A DNA stretch of 42,538 bases from Clostridiales bacterium (lineage in GTDB: Bacteria; Bacillota; Clostridia; Lachnospirales; Anaerotignaceae), in contig JAHZAW010000027.1 of assembly GCA_019423725.1 (NCBI GenBank), positions 24,746 to 67,283 on the forward strand, given 5' to 3'. The notes beneath the pieces are model-generated. The model was given only the letters and a program-made list of their open reading frames with translations, did no database searches and had not been told where the DNA came from. Below, piece by piece: positions 1 to 7,934 of the stretch. A program made the translations under genes and the position numbers. How positions within the stretch are numbered: the first letter of the stretch is position 1; every line of letters begins with the position of its first letter.

Positions 1-1081
1 TAAGAATTTCTGCCAGAGGTTCCATGGCATTCATTGCCTCTTCCTTTGTGTTGGTCTGAGCCCCAACTTCCACCAGCAGCGACTTTGGCAGCATATGAAG
101 GCTGTATCTATAGGTTTTTAAATAATTTTTTCTGACAAATCCCGGATAAAGCTTATCTCCTGCGTATTTCATAGCAAAGCTGAACGCCAGGTTGTCTTCC
201 AGATTCGGGTTATCCAGTCCTGCCGTCGGCACAAGATTTCCATTATCATATATACGGCACAAACCGTTAAAAAACATGATCTGCGCCGTTGGCTTTCCGT
301 CAACTTCCGTAACGAGTTTAGTATCATCGGCCACACCATCCCTGTGAAGGTCTATGGCGATCTGTATGGAAGGGTTCTCATCAAGTATTTTCTGTATGAC
401 TGGCTCCATCCTTTCATAGGCTCCCGTCGTCGTCATTTTTGAATCTACATAATCAAAACTTTCTGTGCAGTGCATGGTCTCTATACCGTATTCATTTTCA
501 AGTATGTCCTTAAGATGCTCACCAACTCCAACTATACCCTCATCAAGACTTGCGGACATATCACTGTCCGCAAAACCTTCATGGGAGTGGGTATGGAATA
601 TCAGTACCTTAGGTCCGTCAACGTTATTGTCTATGGAAAAATCCGTATTAAGAAATTTTTCTCCGTCCAGCTCTCCTTCCAGCACATCCGTGGCTGAATC
701 AACTATGTATATATTCTTTTTGAGATAATTTATGTCTGAATAATCGGCTTTTTCCTGATCTGACATTACAAAGAGCGTTCCATCATCATATTCCATCTTT
801 TCTTTCTCGGACTTTTCGTTTTCCTGGGTCTCTTCAGTTTCTTCCTGTTCTTCTCCCTCTGTCTGTACTATGACCCTATGGTCCTTTTCAGCAGCATATA
901 TTTTTGTTATCATCGCAGGTGATACACTGCTTCCCGGTATTATCTCCGAAAGAGCTATGCTTTTCATAAGCAGCCCCCTGTCCCACGATACCGCTGATAT
1001 CCCAAAAAGAGCCAGTACCAGAAGTCCTGCCATATTTTTTTTGAAAAAAAGCTTATAATTGAAACTCCATCTCTGCAACAC
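1..1081 (-). CDS. spoIIP: Stage II sporulation protein P (SpoIIP), C-terminus beyond window
   Basis: The gene runs off the left edge, so only the first 360 codons are present. SpoIIP is the peptidoglycan amidase/endopeptidase of the SpoIID-SpoIIM-SpoIIP complex that drives septal thinning and engulfment. An N-terminal membrane anchor (about residues 12-30, MAGLLVLALFGISA) is followed by an acidic Glu-rich linker and then the amidase domain. The zinc-site-like segment VLIFHTHSHEGF is visible, as is the family sequence LLVEVGAQTNTKEEAMNAME near the cut end. The start is taken as GTG (1079-1081), 5 bases after a strong AAGGAGG; a TTG follows immediately and could also serve. It is divergent from the gene at 1286. 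The assignment is confident. The rest of the catalytic domain cannot be judged here. Confidence 0.93.
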   Translation of the reverse strand, partial: MLQRWSFNYKLFFKKNMAGLLVLALFGISAVSWDRGLLMKSIALSEIIPGSSVSPAMITKIYAAEKDHRVIVQTEGEEQEETEETQENEKSEKEKMEYDDGTLFVMSDQEKADYSDINYLKKNIYIVDSATDVLEGELDGEKFLNTDFSIDNNVDGPKVLIFHTHSHEGFADSDMSASLDEGIVGVGEHLKDILENEYGIETMHCTESFDYVDSKMTTTGAYERMEPVIQKILDENPSIQIAIDLHRDGVADDTKLVTEVDGKPTAQIMFFNGLCRIYDNGNLVPTAGLDNPNLEDNLAFSFAMKYAGDKLYPGFVRKNYLKTYRYSLHMLPKSLLVEVGAQTNTKEEAMNAMEPLAEIL

Positions 1082-1229
1082 TAACTCCTCCTTGGTATGT
1101 GAAAACATTCTTTCCCTCAGAGGTAATATATTCATTAATTGGATTTTATATTTCTACTTTATGGCTCTAAAAAACATTATTGAGGCAGCAGCTCCGCCAA
1201 TGGCTTTTAAACGCTGTGTTTTCCTGCTA

Positions 1230-1258
1230 TTGCCATATTATTTCCTTTTTGATATTAT
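1230..1258 (+). promoter_or_regulatory. Predicted sigma-A promoter for the 1286 gene
   Basis: TTGCCA (1230-1235), a 17-base spacer and TATTAT (1253-1258) lie about 28 bases before the start codon. A strong AAAGGGGG Shine-Dalgarno follows at 1271-1278. Predicted by eye only. Confidence 0.5.
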
Positions 1259-1285
1259 GAAATTATATTAAAAGGGGGAATTTAC

Positions 1286-2569
1286 ATGTCGGACATTAAT
1301 TCAGAACGCCAGGTGCTTTATGGCAGTTTTCTGGTCATTCCACTAAAATATGATGAGTCATCTTTCAAATGGTCATACATAGAAAAAATAGGCACCTATA
1401 GACCTGTCACTACCATGGACCTTAACGAAAACATCAAAAGGATGCTTGAGCGGTCCAATTCTTCTTCCGTTGGGACCTGCTATGAGGTAGGCTGTGATGA
1501 GCTCACGAACTGCCTGTTTGAGGATCAGTCATCTTCCTGCCGGTCATTTATCGTTTCAAAGGACGGAAATGACTATCCCTTCGAGCTGGCCTCATCATAT
1601 ATTTATGTCTTCCATACACAGGTTGCTTTTCTCTGCCTCAGCATATCCTTTGACGAAATGGATACTTTGAGGTCAGTATGCAATCCAGGTTCGGCATATA
1701 ATCCCGCGTCTTTTTACTGGGTGGATGAAAAAGAAGATAAACACCTATTTTCCATGGAGGAATGGCTGGACTCCTTTCTCACACCACTGGGGCTGAAAAA
1801 GTTTTTTGACGGAGATACATCCTATCTTCTGGATGCATACACATATATATTCGCTGTTGTTCCTGAGCGTTTTGACACCCTGGATAAAATGCAGAAAATA
1901 ACATTTAACCTCCACAAAATGATGCCCATAGACTCAACTATGGAGGACACAGCAGAGGAGGATATACACTACGTTTATTCGGTAAAAAACCAGGCCTTCA
2001 ACACCTACCGCTGGGGCTGCTGCATATCTTCCCAGATGATAGCCTATGTAACGGCCGATGAGACAATGGATTTCATCTCCCAGAGAAATGACCAGGCCAA
2101 TGACGGCCTGCCCGTTGTTATTTTATCTCTTTATGAAAAATATACCTGTCTGCGTTTTACTGAACTTATAGCCAGTGTTAAAAAAGGACAGATCAAAAAA
2201 CTAAAAAATATGATGCTGGAATTTCAGGCCTTTGGCACAGTCACTCCTGCCAATTTATCCAGATGGCACAATGTCAAACAGATCTATGCCCATCTGCTTC
2301 AGGTTAATGATATTTCCACAGCCATAGATGACATCAGTTCAAAGGTAAATATTCTCACATCCCATCAGGATGAGATAGACCATGCCAAGAGTGAGACCGT
2401 TGTAAATATCATCACTGCCTTTGGTATCATTTCCATAATGGCGTCTGTACTTACCATCGTTCAGATACTTTCCGGCGGAAGCCCTGTCGTATGGGCATCC
2501 ACCATATTTACGGCCGCCATGCTAATTCTGATAACATTTATCGCTGTCTGGAAAAACAGGAAATGGTAA
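1286..2569 (+). CDS. Unknown protein, large soluble domain plus two C-terminal TM helices (CorA-like layout)
   Basis: A 427-residue protein I do not recognise as a named family. The first ~370 residues are soluble and moderately Cys-rich. Residues about 330-372 look helical/coiled (AHLLQVNDISTAIDDISSKV, then a TSHQDEIDHAKSE segment). Two transmembrane helices end the protein (about 375-395, IITAFGIISIMASVLTIVQI, and about 402-422), followed by a short basic tail. That order resembles the CorA/ZntB cation-channel superfamily, but the diagnostic GMN motif at the end of the first TM is absent. A distant CorA-like fold is therefore only a possibility. It has its own promoter and RBS and stands alone between spoIIP and ychF. 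No terminator was seen downstream. Confidence 0.75.
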   Translation: MSDINSERQVLYGSFLVIPLKYDESSFKWSYIEKIGTYRPVTTMDLNENIKRMLERSNSSSVGTCYEVGCDELTNCLFEDQSSSCRSFIVSKDGNDYPFELASSYIYVFHTQVAFLCLSISFDEMDTLRSVCNPGSAYNPASFYWVDEKEDKHLFSMEEWLDSFLTPLGLKKFFDGDTSYLLDAYTYIFAVVPERFDTLDKMQKITFNLHKMMPIDSTMEDTAEEDIHYVYSVKNQAFNTYRWGCCISSQMIAYVTADETMDFISQRNDQANDGLPVVILSLYEKYTCLRFTELIASVKKGQIKKLKNMMLEFQAFGTVTPANLSRWHNVKQIYAHLLQVNDISTAIDDISSKVNILTSHQDEIDHAKSETVVNIITAFGIISIMASVLTIVQILSGGSPVVWASTIFTAAMLILITFIAVWKNRKW

Positions 2570-2671
2570 AGCTGTACGGACATAGTCTTGTATGCTTGTT
2601 GATACATTTTTCAATGGATCCATATATTATGGCTTTTTATATCTGTCAAAATTTATTGTCTTAAAAAGTCC

Positions 2672-2700
2672 TTGAGAGAAGGAGCCTTATCTGATATAAT
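2672..2700 (+). promoter_or_regulatory. Predicted sigma-A promoter of ychF
   Basis: TTGAGA (2672-2677), a 17-base spacer and a perfect TATAAT (2695-2700). Transcription would start near 2707, giving an ~80-base leader before the ychF start with AAGGAGA at its end. Confidence 0.6.
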
Positions 2701-2787
2701 TGACTGTTGTACCGTTTTATTTTATAAACGGAAGATTCGGAATAACTGTTTTAAAGCAGAGGAAAAAATTAAGGAGATGTAATATAT

Positions 2788-3885
2788 ATGAAATTAGGTA
2801 TCGTAGGTCTTCCCAATGTCGGAAAAAGCACGCTTTTCAACTCCATGACATCAGGAAAGGCTGAAGCCGCAAACTACCCCTTCTGTACGATAGATCCCAA
2901 TGTCGGAATAGTTGCCGTGCCCGATGAAAGAGTGGACAACCTTGCTAAATTATATAATTCAGCCAAGATAACACCTGCCGTTATCGAATTTGTTGACATT
3001 GCAGGTCTTGTTAAGGGCGCCAGCAAGGGAGAGGGTCTTGGAAACAAATTCCTTTCACACATAAGAGAGGTAGATGCCATCGTGCATGTAGTACGCTGTT
3101 TTGAAGACGCAAATGTGGTACATGTGGACGGCTCAGTAAATCCTGTAAGGGATATAGAGACCATAAACCTTGAGCTCATATTCTCAGACCTTGAGATACT
3201 TGAAAGAAGGATAGCAAAAACAACAAAGGCTGCCCAGGGCGACAAGAGCCTCAGAAAAGAACCCGCCATCCTCGAAAAACTCAGAGATGGCCTGGAAAAC
3301 GGAAAACCCGCCCGTCTCATCGAGTTTGATGACCCTGATGATAAGGCATTTGTTGAGAGCCTTACTCTTCTTACTGAAAAACCTGTGCTTTATGCAGCCA
3401 ATGTAACAGAGGACGATCTTGCCGATGACGGCCAGAGCAATGAGTTTGTAAAACAGGTAAGGGAATATGCCCAGAATGAAGGCTCAGAAGTATTCGTACT
3501 CTGCGCTAAGATAGAGGAAGAAATTGCTGAGCTCGACGATGATGAGAAAAAAGAATTTTTAGCTGCCCTTGGTGTAAATACCAGCGGTCTTGACAGACTT
3601 ATCGCTGCCAGCTACAAACTTCTCGGACTTATAAGCTACCTTACAGCCGGTCCTACTGAATCAAGGGCATGGACAATAACAAAGGGTACAAAGGCACCCG
3701 GAGCCGCAGGAAAGATCCACAGTGACTTTGAAAGAGGCTTTATCCGTGCTGAGGTAGTAAGCTATGATGACCTTATGCGTCTTGGTTCATATAATGCCGC
3801 AAAGGAGCAGGGACTTGTACGTTCCGAGGGCAAAGAGTATGTCGTAAAAGACGGAGATGTTATCCTTTTCAGATTTAATGTATAA
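2788..3885 (+). CDS. ychF: YchF/OLA1-family redox-responsive GTPase/ATPase
   Basis: A 365-residue cytosolic P-loop protein of the Obg/HflX group. It is ribosome-associated and prefers ATP over GTP. The sequence shows the G1 motif GLPNVGKST (7-15), the switch region with FVDIAGLVKGASKGEGLGN (about 67-85), a helical hairpin insertion in the middle, and the C-terminal TGS-like domain. That domain includes RAWTITKGTKAPGAAGKIHSDFERGFIRAEV and ends KDGDVILFRFNV, as in canonical YchF. Length matches the family (~363-366). The RBS AAGGAGAT lies 9 bases ahead of ATG. It is monocistronic, with a promoter at 2672 and a strong terminator at 3896. Confidence 0.98.
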   Translation: MKLGIVGLPNVGKSTLFNSMTSGKAEAANYPFCTIDPNVGIVAVPDERVDNLAKLYNSAKITPAVIEFVDIAGLVKGASKGEGLGNKFLSHIREVDAIVHVVRCFEDANVVHVDGSVNPVRDIETINLELIFSDLEILERRIAKTTKAAQGDKSLRKEPAILEKLRDGLENGKPARLIEFDDPDDKAFVESLTLLTEKPVLYAANVTEDDLADDGQSNEFVKQVREYAQNEGSEVFVLCAKIEEEIAELDDDEKKEFLAALGVNTSGLDRLIAASYKLLGLISYLTAGPTESRAWTITKGTKAPGAAGKIHSDFERGFIRAEVVSYDDLMRLGSYNAAKEQGLVRSEGKEYVVKDGDVILFRFNV

Positions 3886-3895
3886 GATAAAAGCA

Positions 3896-3930
3896 GCCCC
3901 GCTTCCAAATGGAAGCGGGGCTTTGATTTT
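3896..3930 (+). terminator. Intrinsic terminator of ychF
   Basis: Perfect 11-bp stem (GCCCCGCTTCC / GGAAGCGGGGC) with a 4-base loop, followed by TTTGATTTT. The T-run is only on the plus-strand side; on the minus strand the hairpin is followed by the less U-rich rc of AAGATAAAAGCA. Confidence 0.9.
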
Positions 3931-3938
3931 AAATAATA

Positions 3939-4421
3939 TCAAATAGTTGAAACGTCACACTGTGCGTTTTCATAGAACGTCACCTGGACCGTTGAAGCTA
4001 TATCAAAATTATAATACTCTACAGTGCTTGAGTTTCCGTCAACTATACGGATGTCATAGGTTTTTCCGCTTTCTACACCATTTGCGGATACAATTACCTT
4101 CTGTCCGTTGGAAATGGAAGATGAAAGAAGATTATTTCCCCATTCTTCTTTACCTGTTTCCGAAATATAAAGTTCCTTTATTTCTCCGCCTGTGGAATTT
4201 GCCACATAAAACTGACTGTCAGAAAGAGAGTCTATTTCAGACTGTGATATCTTTGTAAGATCGCTGTTATCCTCCTGTGATACGGAGCTTTCAGATGTTG
4301 TCTGAGTATTTTCCTCTGTAGTCGTAGTTGAATCGCTGTTATCCTCGCCAGAACCGCCGCAGCCGGTAAAAGCCAAAGCCATAAGCGCGGCAATAAATAC
4401 GGCTAATAATCTTTTTTTCAT
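3939..4421 (-). CDS. Small secreted lipoprotein of unknown function
   Basis: A 160-residue protein with a clear lipoprotein signal peptide: basic start MKKR, a hydrophobic stretch, and the lipobox FTGC with Cys at about residue 21. A Ser/Thr/Asp/Glu-rich linker (about 22-58) precedes a compact C-terminal region of roughly 100 residues (SQFYVANSTGGEIKELYIS ... VQVTFYENAQCDVSTI). That region looks like a beta-sandwich and reminds me of small clostridial lipoproteins whose fold describes 'vascular-like' metal/ligand binding, but I cannot name the family. It faces ychF convergently, shares the terminator zone at 3896-3930, and has its own sigma-A type promoter at 4456-4484. Its substrate and role are unknown. 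Confidence 0.85.
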   Translation of the reverse strand: MKKRLLAVFIAALMALAFTGCGGSGEDNSDSTTTTEENTQTTSESSVSQEDNSDLTKISQSEIDSLSDSQFYVANSTGGEIKELYISETGKEEWGNNLLSSSISNGQKVIVSANGVESGKTYDIRIVDGNSSTVEYYNFDIASTVQVTFYENAQCDVSTI

Positions 4422-4455
4422 CAGTAGCCTTTCCTCCTATCTTTTTGACTTCGTA

Positions 4456-4484
4456 ATTATACTAAAGGCACCTTTAAAAGTCAA
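4456..4484 (-). promoter_or_regulatory. Predicted sigma-A promoter of the 3939-4421 lipoprotein
   Basis: On the minus strand: TTGACT (4479-4484), 17-base spacer, TATAAT (4456-4461). The spacer holds an AAAGG-TG-CCTTT inverted repeat that could be an operator. An AGGAGG site precedes the start codon. Confidence 0.7.
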
Positions 4485-4549
4485 TGAATATGCTGTTATT
4501 TTAACCGATATCTAAGTATTATAATTGCCCCGTAACCTTACAGTCATAC

Positions 4550-4577
4550 AAAAAACTTCCCGTAAAAATACGGGAAG
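4550..4577 (-). terminator. Intrinsic terminator after the 4594-5073 gene
   Basis: 9-bp stem CTTCCCGTA / TACGGGAAG with a 4-base loop. On the minus strand it is followed by a TTTTTTG run, ending the operon read leftward from 8882. Confidence 0.88.
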
Positions 4578-4593
4578 CCTCAGAATATCCATG

Positions 4594-5073
4594 TTATTTT
4601 TTAACAAGTTTTTTATTATTTCTTGCCAGTTCGTAGTCTGGAAGAAGATTCTTCTTGAACATAGCCTCAAGATTTTTTATAACTTCCACTTCAGGCATAC
4701 CTATCTCATCGGCAAGCATGGGGACCATAAGTGTTCCTTCATCCTCAACCTCAAATATTATCTTCCTGTAGATATTTGCCTTTTTATATGCCTCATATCC
4801 CATTCTGGCAAAAACTACGCCGCACACTCCGTATATAGCACAGAAAGCCATATAGGAATCTCCAAGGATATAGGCGATGGCAATGGCGATCACCATTAGA
4901 ACTATTCCAAATACTATAGAAATAAGTCCAAGATTCAGACAAGTCTTTCGGCTGTACTGTCCCCTTCTCCAGACAAGCATAGCCCCAAGGGGCCATATCA
5001 ATGCAGTCACGATGATAATAAATATCCAGCTGCAGTAAAAAGGCACCCTTACCTTTTCGTTTTCAATACTCAT
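4594..5073 (-). CDS. Unknown three-TM protein with a C-terminal winged-helix-like segment
   Basis: A 159-residue protein with three predicted membrane helices (about 12-35, 47-70 and 74-93). A cytosolic tail of ~65 residues includes GTLMVPMLADEIGMPEVEVI and KNLEAMFKKNLLPDYELA. The tail has the pattern 'regulatory step - helix - turn - helix - short strand' seen at the end of several clostridial membrane proteins, where it resembles a winged helix. I do not recognise the family. It is the last gene before the terminator at 4550-4577 and starts 41 bases after the CARF-nuclease gene, so the two are probably co-transcribed. That makes a functional link possible but unproven. Confidence 0.75.
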   Translation of the reverse strand: MSIENEKVRVPFYCSWIFIIIVTALIWPLGAMLVWRRGQYSRKTCLNLGLISIVFGIVLMVIAIAIAYILGDSYMAFCAIYGVCGVVFARMGYEAYKKANIYRKIIFEVEDEGTLMVPMLADEIGMPEVEVIKNLEAMFKKNLLPDYELARNNKKLVKK

Positions 5074-5114
5074 ATGCAGTTACTCCCTTTCCCCATTGTT
5101 TTTAAATGCCGCTG

Positions 5115-6302
5115 TTATACTCTGCGCCATTTCAAGGCAACTATATCCTGCCCCGTAACGGCACTGTATAACCTCTCCCCAAAGTCGCGGCTCTTTATGT
5201 CTTTTCTGTCGAGAACTATTATACCAAACTCTTCAGCTTTTTTAAAGGTCCCCGTATTTTTTATTTTGTCATCGCCTGAAGTTACTATAACTCCCTTGGA
5301 AAACCAGCCTCCCAGGCGTTTTTTCTGGATATAAAGCTCGTTTATATCAGGCGTTGATATCCCCCTAAGCTTACATGATATGAAAACCGGTATGGAATTT
5401 TCCATGATTATCACATCTATTTCATTACCGGCTGTCCTTATATCATCATAGGCATCCCAGTCTATCATTGCTCCAAGTTTTACATCGGAAAATCTATTAA
5501 GTCTTTTGGCACTGATAAAAACATACATTTCCAGCCAAAGTCCATAGGTAGTCATATATGTCTTTGCCTCAGGATAGCTGAATGAAAAATTCACCCGGTT
5601 ATTTGTGATGCTTAAATTTTTAATAAATCCATGCTTTTCAAACATTTCCAGCATATTTTTATCAGGTCTGTAATGTCTTCCGTCCTTATGCAGGAATGAT
5701 ATATTTGCCGAAAACTGAAGTCCATACTCCATTACTGAGACCGCCGCCTGCAGATATCCGCATGTATAACTCCAGTTTCTCAAATTTCTGAATATGTAAT
5801 GGCACATATTCAGTATGTCGTCATAATTTTTCTCATCCGGCTCCCTATGGGATTCTCCAACAAATTCAGCACCCTTGGCATCCATAAAGTCATCCAGGGT
5901 CAGCTGCTCGGTCTTCATCTCAAAATCAGGATCATCTATATCCATCATTTTTCCGGCAGCTATGTCCGTATAATACATCTTTATTTTTTTATCCAGACCA
6001 GCCTTATGCCCGGCTATCATCATAAGCTCACTGCCGCCCGTAAGCTCCATGGCACAGTTTTTATATTTTTCTATGACTCCGCATGTCTTATTATAAATAT
6101 CCCCGACGTCATTTATATCCACCGGTATCCTCTCAACACATATGTTTGAGATATGCTTTTTAAAACATTTTTTAAGCGCCGTAAAATATTTAGTGTCACT
6201 TATGGCAGAATCATATATATATACTACTCTCTCAGGCTTTAGCGTGAGCACGGCAAGTATATTTTTTATGGTATCTTTATCAAAGAATTCTATAAGCGTC
6301 AT
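5115..6302 (-). CDS. CARF-domain nuclease, Card1/Can2-like (DUF1887), outside any CRISPR locus
   Basis: A 395-residue protein built like Card1/Can2. Residues ~1-130 form a Rossmann-like CARF domain (ERVVYIYDSAISDTKYFTAL, and the ligand-site-like ELTGGSELMMIAGHKAG at ~87-103). Residues ~160-245 look like a winged-helix linker. Residues ~250-395 form a PD-(D/E)XK nuclease. Its core is GNEIDVII (~292-299), with the acidic pair E294/D296, followed by VFISCK (~307-312). Known family members are activated by cyclic tetra-adenylate and cut DNA and/or RNA. SCK instead of ECK also occurs in some PD-(D/E)XK enzymes, so the site can be active. No cas genes or array lie in the window. It starts 14 bases after ytfJ with a GGGGA RBS, so it is embedded in a sporulation-type operon. 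Confidence 0.85.
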   Translation of the reverse strand: MTLIEFFDKDTIKNILAVLTLKPERVVYIYDSAISDTKYFTALKKCFKKHISNICVERIPVDINDVGDIYNKTCGVIEKYKNCAMELTGGSELMMIAGHKAGLDKKIKMYYTDIAAGKMMDIDDPDFEMKTEQLTLDDFMDAKGAEFVGESHREPDEKNYDDILNMCHYIFRNLRNWSYTCGYLQAAVSVMEYGLQFSANISFLHKDGRHYRPDKNMLEMFEKHGFIKNLSITNNRVNFSFSYPEAKTYMTTYGLWLEMYVFISAKRLNRFSDVKLGAMIDWDAYDDIRTAGNEIDVIIMENSIPVFISCKLRGISTPDINELYIQKKRLGGWFSKGVIVTSGDDKIKNTGTFKKAEEFGIIVLDRKDIKSRDFGERLYSAVTGQDIVALKWRRV

Positions 6303-6316
6303 GTTCTTCCCCAGTA

Positions 6317-6709
6317 TTATTCAACTATGGTCTTTTCCTCAAAAACCGTCTCCTCTTTAGCATCATCACTGTTCTTCTTTCCGAAAGCCGAACCAAAGTT
6401 GAGCTTTGCGGCGATTCCAGGAGCCATATCTATGAGTTTGCTTACGGCATCCTGATTTTTGATGTTCACAAGCTGTACACTGCCGTTTACTATGGCTATG
6501 ACGGCACTGGGGGTTATTTTAGCTCCAAGGCCTCCGCCTCCTGCTCCATTTTCAGCTCCGCCGGCTCCAACACCAACCGAAACATCTACCAGCGGTATGA
6601 GCGTTACATCTCCCACCTTCAAAGCTTCACCTACAACGGTTTTGGAAGATACGAAATCTTCGATTTTATTCATTAAGATCTCAAGATTATTTACTGTGTT
6701 ATTTGCCAT
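6317..6709 (-). CDS. ytfJ: GerW/YtfJ-family sporulation protein
   Basis: A 130-residue protein. In Bacillus, GerW (YtfJ) is made during sporulation and is needed for germination through the SleB pathway. The family pattern is plain: a helical start (NTVNNLEILMNKIEDFVSSK), TVVGEALKVGDVTLIPLVDV, the Gly-rich stretch GVGAGGAENGAGGGGLGAKI, and PSAVIAIVNGSVQLVNIKN. The C-terminal tail is acidic. ATG at 6709 is preferred over the upstream GTG because AAAGGGTG lies 6 bases before it. The frame overlaps the end of the DUF2953 gene by 11 bases, the same pairing as ytfI-ytfJ in B. subtilis, which implies translational coupling. Confidence 0.93.
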   Translation of the reverse strand: MANNTVNNLEILMNKIEDFVSSKTVVGEALKVGDVTLIPLVDVSVGVGAGGAENGAGGGGLGAKITPSAVIAIVNGSVQLVNIKNQDAVSKLIDMAPGIAAKLNFGSAFGKKNSDDAKEETVFEEKTIVE

Positions 6710-7934
6710 TTCTATCACCCTTTATCAGTAGTATTATTATTTTTCTAACCGGCTTCACGGCTATAAATCTTATTATATAAAACATCATAAAGGCAGGGAC
6801 TATATGTCCTTTTATTTTAAATTCACCTTCGATTATCTCCTCATCGAAAACTGCCTTTATCTCTATCCTTTTATTGAGTGCTCCGCCTATGGCCCAGGCC
6901 GCTCCAACTATCTGCCCCGTAAGAGCCGGATCAGATAATCCCAGTCTGCCCTTTAAATAAAAGTCCCTGGGCTTCACACTTCTAAACAATGACTTCAAAA
7001 GCCTTATGACAGCTTTAAACAGCTTTTTCCTCTCGGAAGAAGGCATATTTTTAAAATACTGAAAATCAAGCCTTTCCGGCTCTTTTTCTTCACTCTCGTC
7101 AATGTCTTTTATATCTTTTCCATTATGTTTTTCCCTGCTGTCTTTTTTCTCTCCGCTTCCTGCACTGTCATTTTTCTGCTTATTCTTTTTATCCTTTTTA
7201 GGACCATTTTCGCCATCGGTATTTTCATCAGGCATCTTAACATATTTTATCCGGACATTATCAAACTTCTTAGGCTCCTTTGGCGCCTCTGCCTCGGAAA
7301 GCTTTATTTTTCTGACTGATATTTCTTTTTCCTCAGCCTCAGCATTTTCCCATTCAGCCGTTACGATGGTTTTTTCCTTCTCGTCCTCAGCTTTCCTATA
7401 TGCAGCAGAACTCTGCCTGGGTATTACTTCAGCTGACTTCCTTTCAGGGATATTCCTTTTTATATTGTCATTTCCATCATCTTTTTTATCAGTTTCCTTT
7501 GGTATGGACCTTATCTCAGGCCTGGGCTTTTTAACTGAGCTTTCCTTTTTGGAGCTTACAGGCTGTGAAGCCTTAGTCTTTTCATTTTCTTCGGCATTTT
7601 TCTCAGAAGCCTTTTTCTCCGGTCCCTTACTGTTTTCGGCTTTTTTCTGCTCTTTCTCCGGTTCAGTTCCTTCACCATCATCAAAGGCCTTAAGTTTCTT
7701 TCCAAAAATTTTTACAGCCACGGACATACCGTTTTTATCATACCCAAGATCTATTTTCAAAATACCAAAAAGAGCTTTGATCTTGGCCTCTGTCCTGGCC
7801 TTATCATATTTTTCTCCCGTTATTTCGTAAAATATGGGACAAAATATGATGACCAGAAGAAGTATGAATAGGACGGCAATTATCCAAAGCAGTGCCTTTC
7901 CTACTGTTTTCAGTATAGTCAGCAGCAATGTCAT
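6699..7934 (-). CDS. DUF2953 membrane protein (YtfI-like) with a long charged insert
   Basis: A 411-residue protein. An N-terminal membrane helix (about 12-34, KALLWIIAVLFILLLVIIFC) and an adjacent beta-rich stretch (to ~88) are followed by a ~200-residue Lys/Glu/Ser-rich, low-complexity region (about 90-290). The conserved DUF2953 C-terminal part follows (about 305-411, FYLKGRLGLSDPALTGQI then GAAWAIGGALNKRIEIKAVF), ending in a second hydrophobic helix region. Relatives next to ytfJ are usually about half this length, so the disordered insert is the odd feature. It overlaps the upstream DUF1461 gene by 4 bases (ATGA) and ytfJ by 11 bases. The family accompanies ytfJ in spore formers; its biochemical role is unknown. 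Confidence 0.88.
   Translation of the reverse strand: MTLLLTILKTVGKALLWIIAVLFILLLVIIFCPIFYEITGEKYDKARTEAKIKALFGILKIDLGYDKNGMSVAVKIFGKKLKAFDDGEGTEPEKEQKKAENSKGPEKKASEKNAEENEKTKASQPVSSKKESSVKKPRPEIRSIPKETDKKDDGNDNIKRNIPERKSAEVIPRQSSAAYRKAEDEKEKTIVTAEWENAEAEEKEISVRKIKLSEAEAPKEPKKFDNVRIKYVKMPDENTDGENGPKKDKKNKQKNDSAGSGEKKDSREKHNGKDIKDIDESEEKEPERLDFQYFKNMPSSERKKLFKAVIRLLKSLFRSVKPRDFYLKGRLGLSDPALTGQIVGAAWAIGGALNKRIEIKAVFDEEIIEGEFKIKGHIVPAFMMFYIIRFIAVKPVRKIIILLIKGDRNGK

Noticed and set aside
7102..7830. A 242-codon plus-strand frame rich in Phe and Ser
   Set aside because: It is the antisense shadow of the Lys/Glu-rich insert of the DUF2953 gene; it has no RBS or family features.
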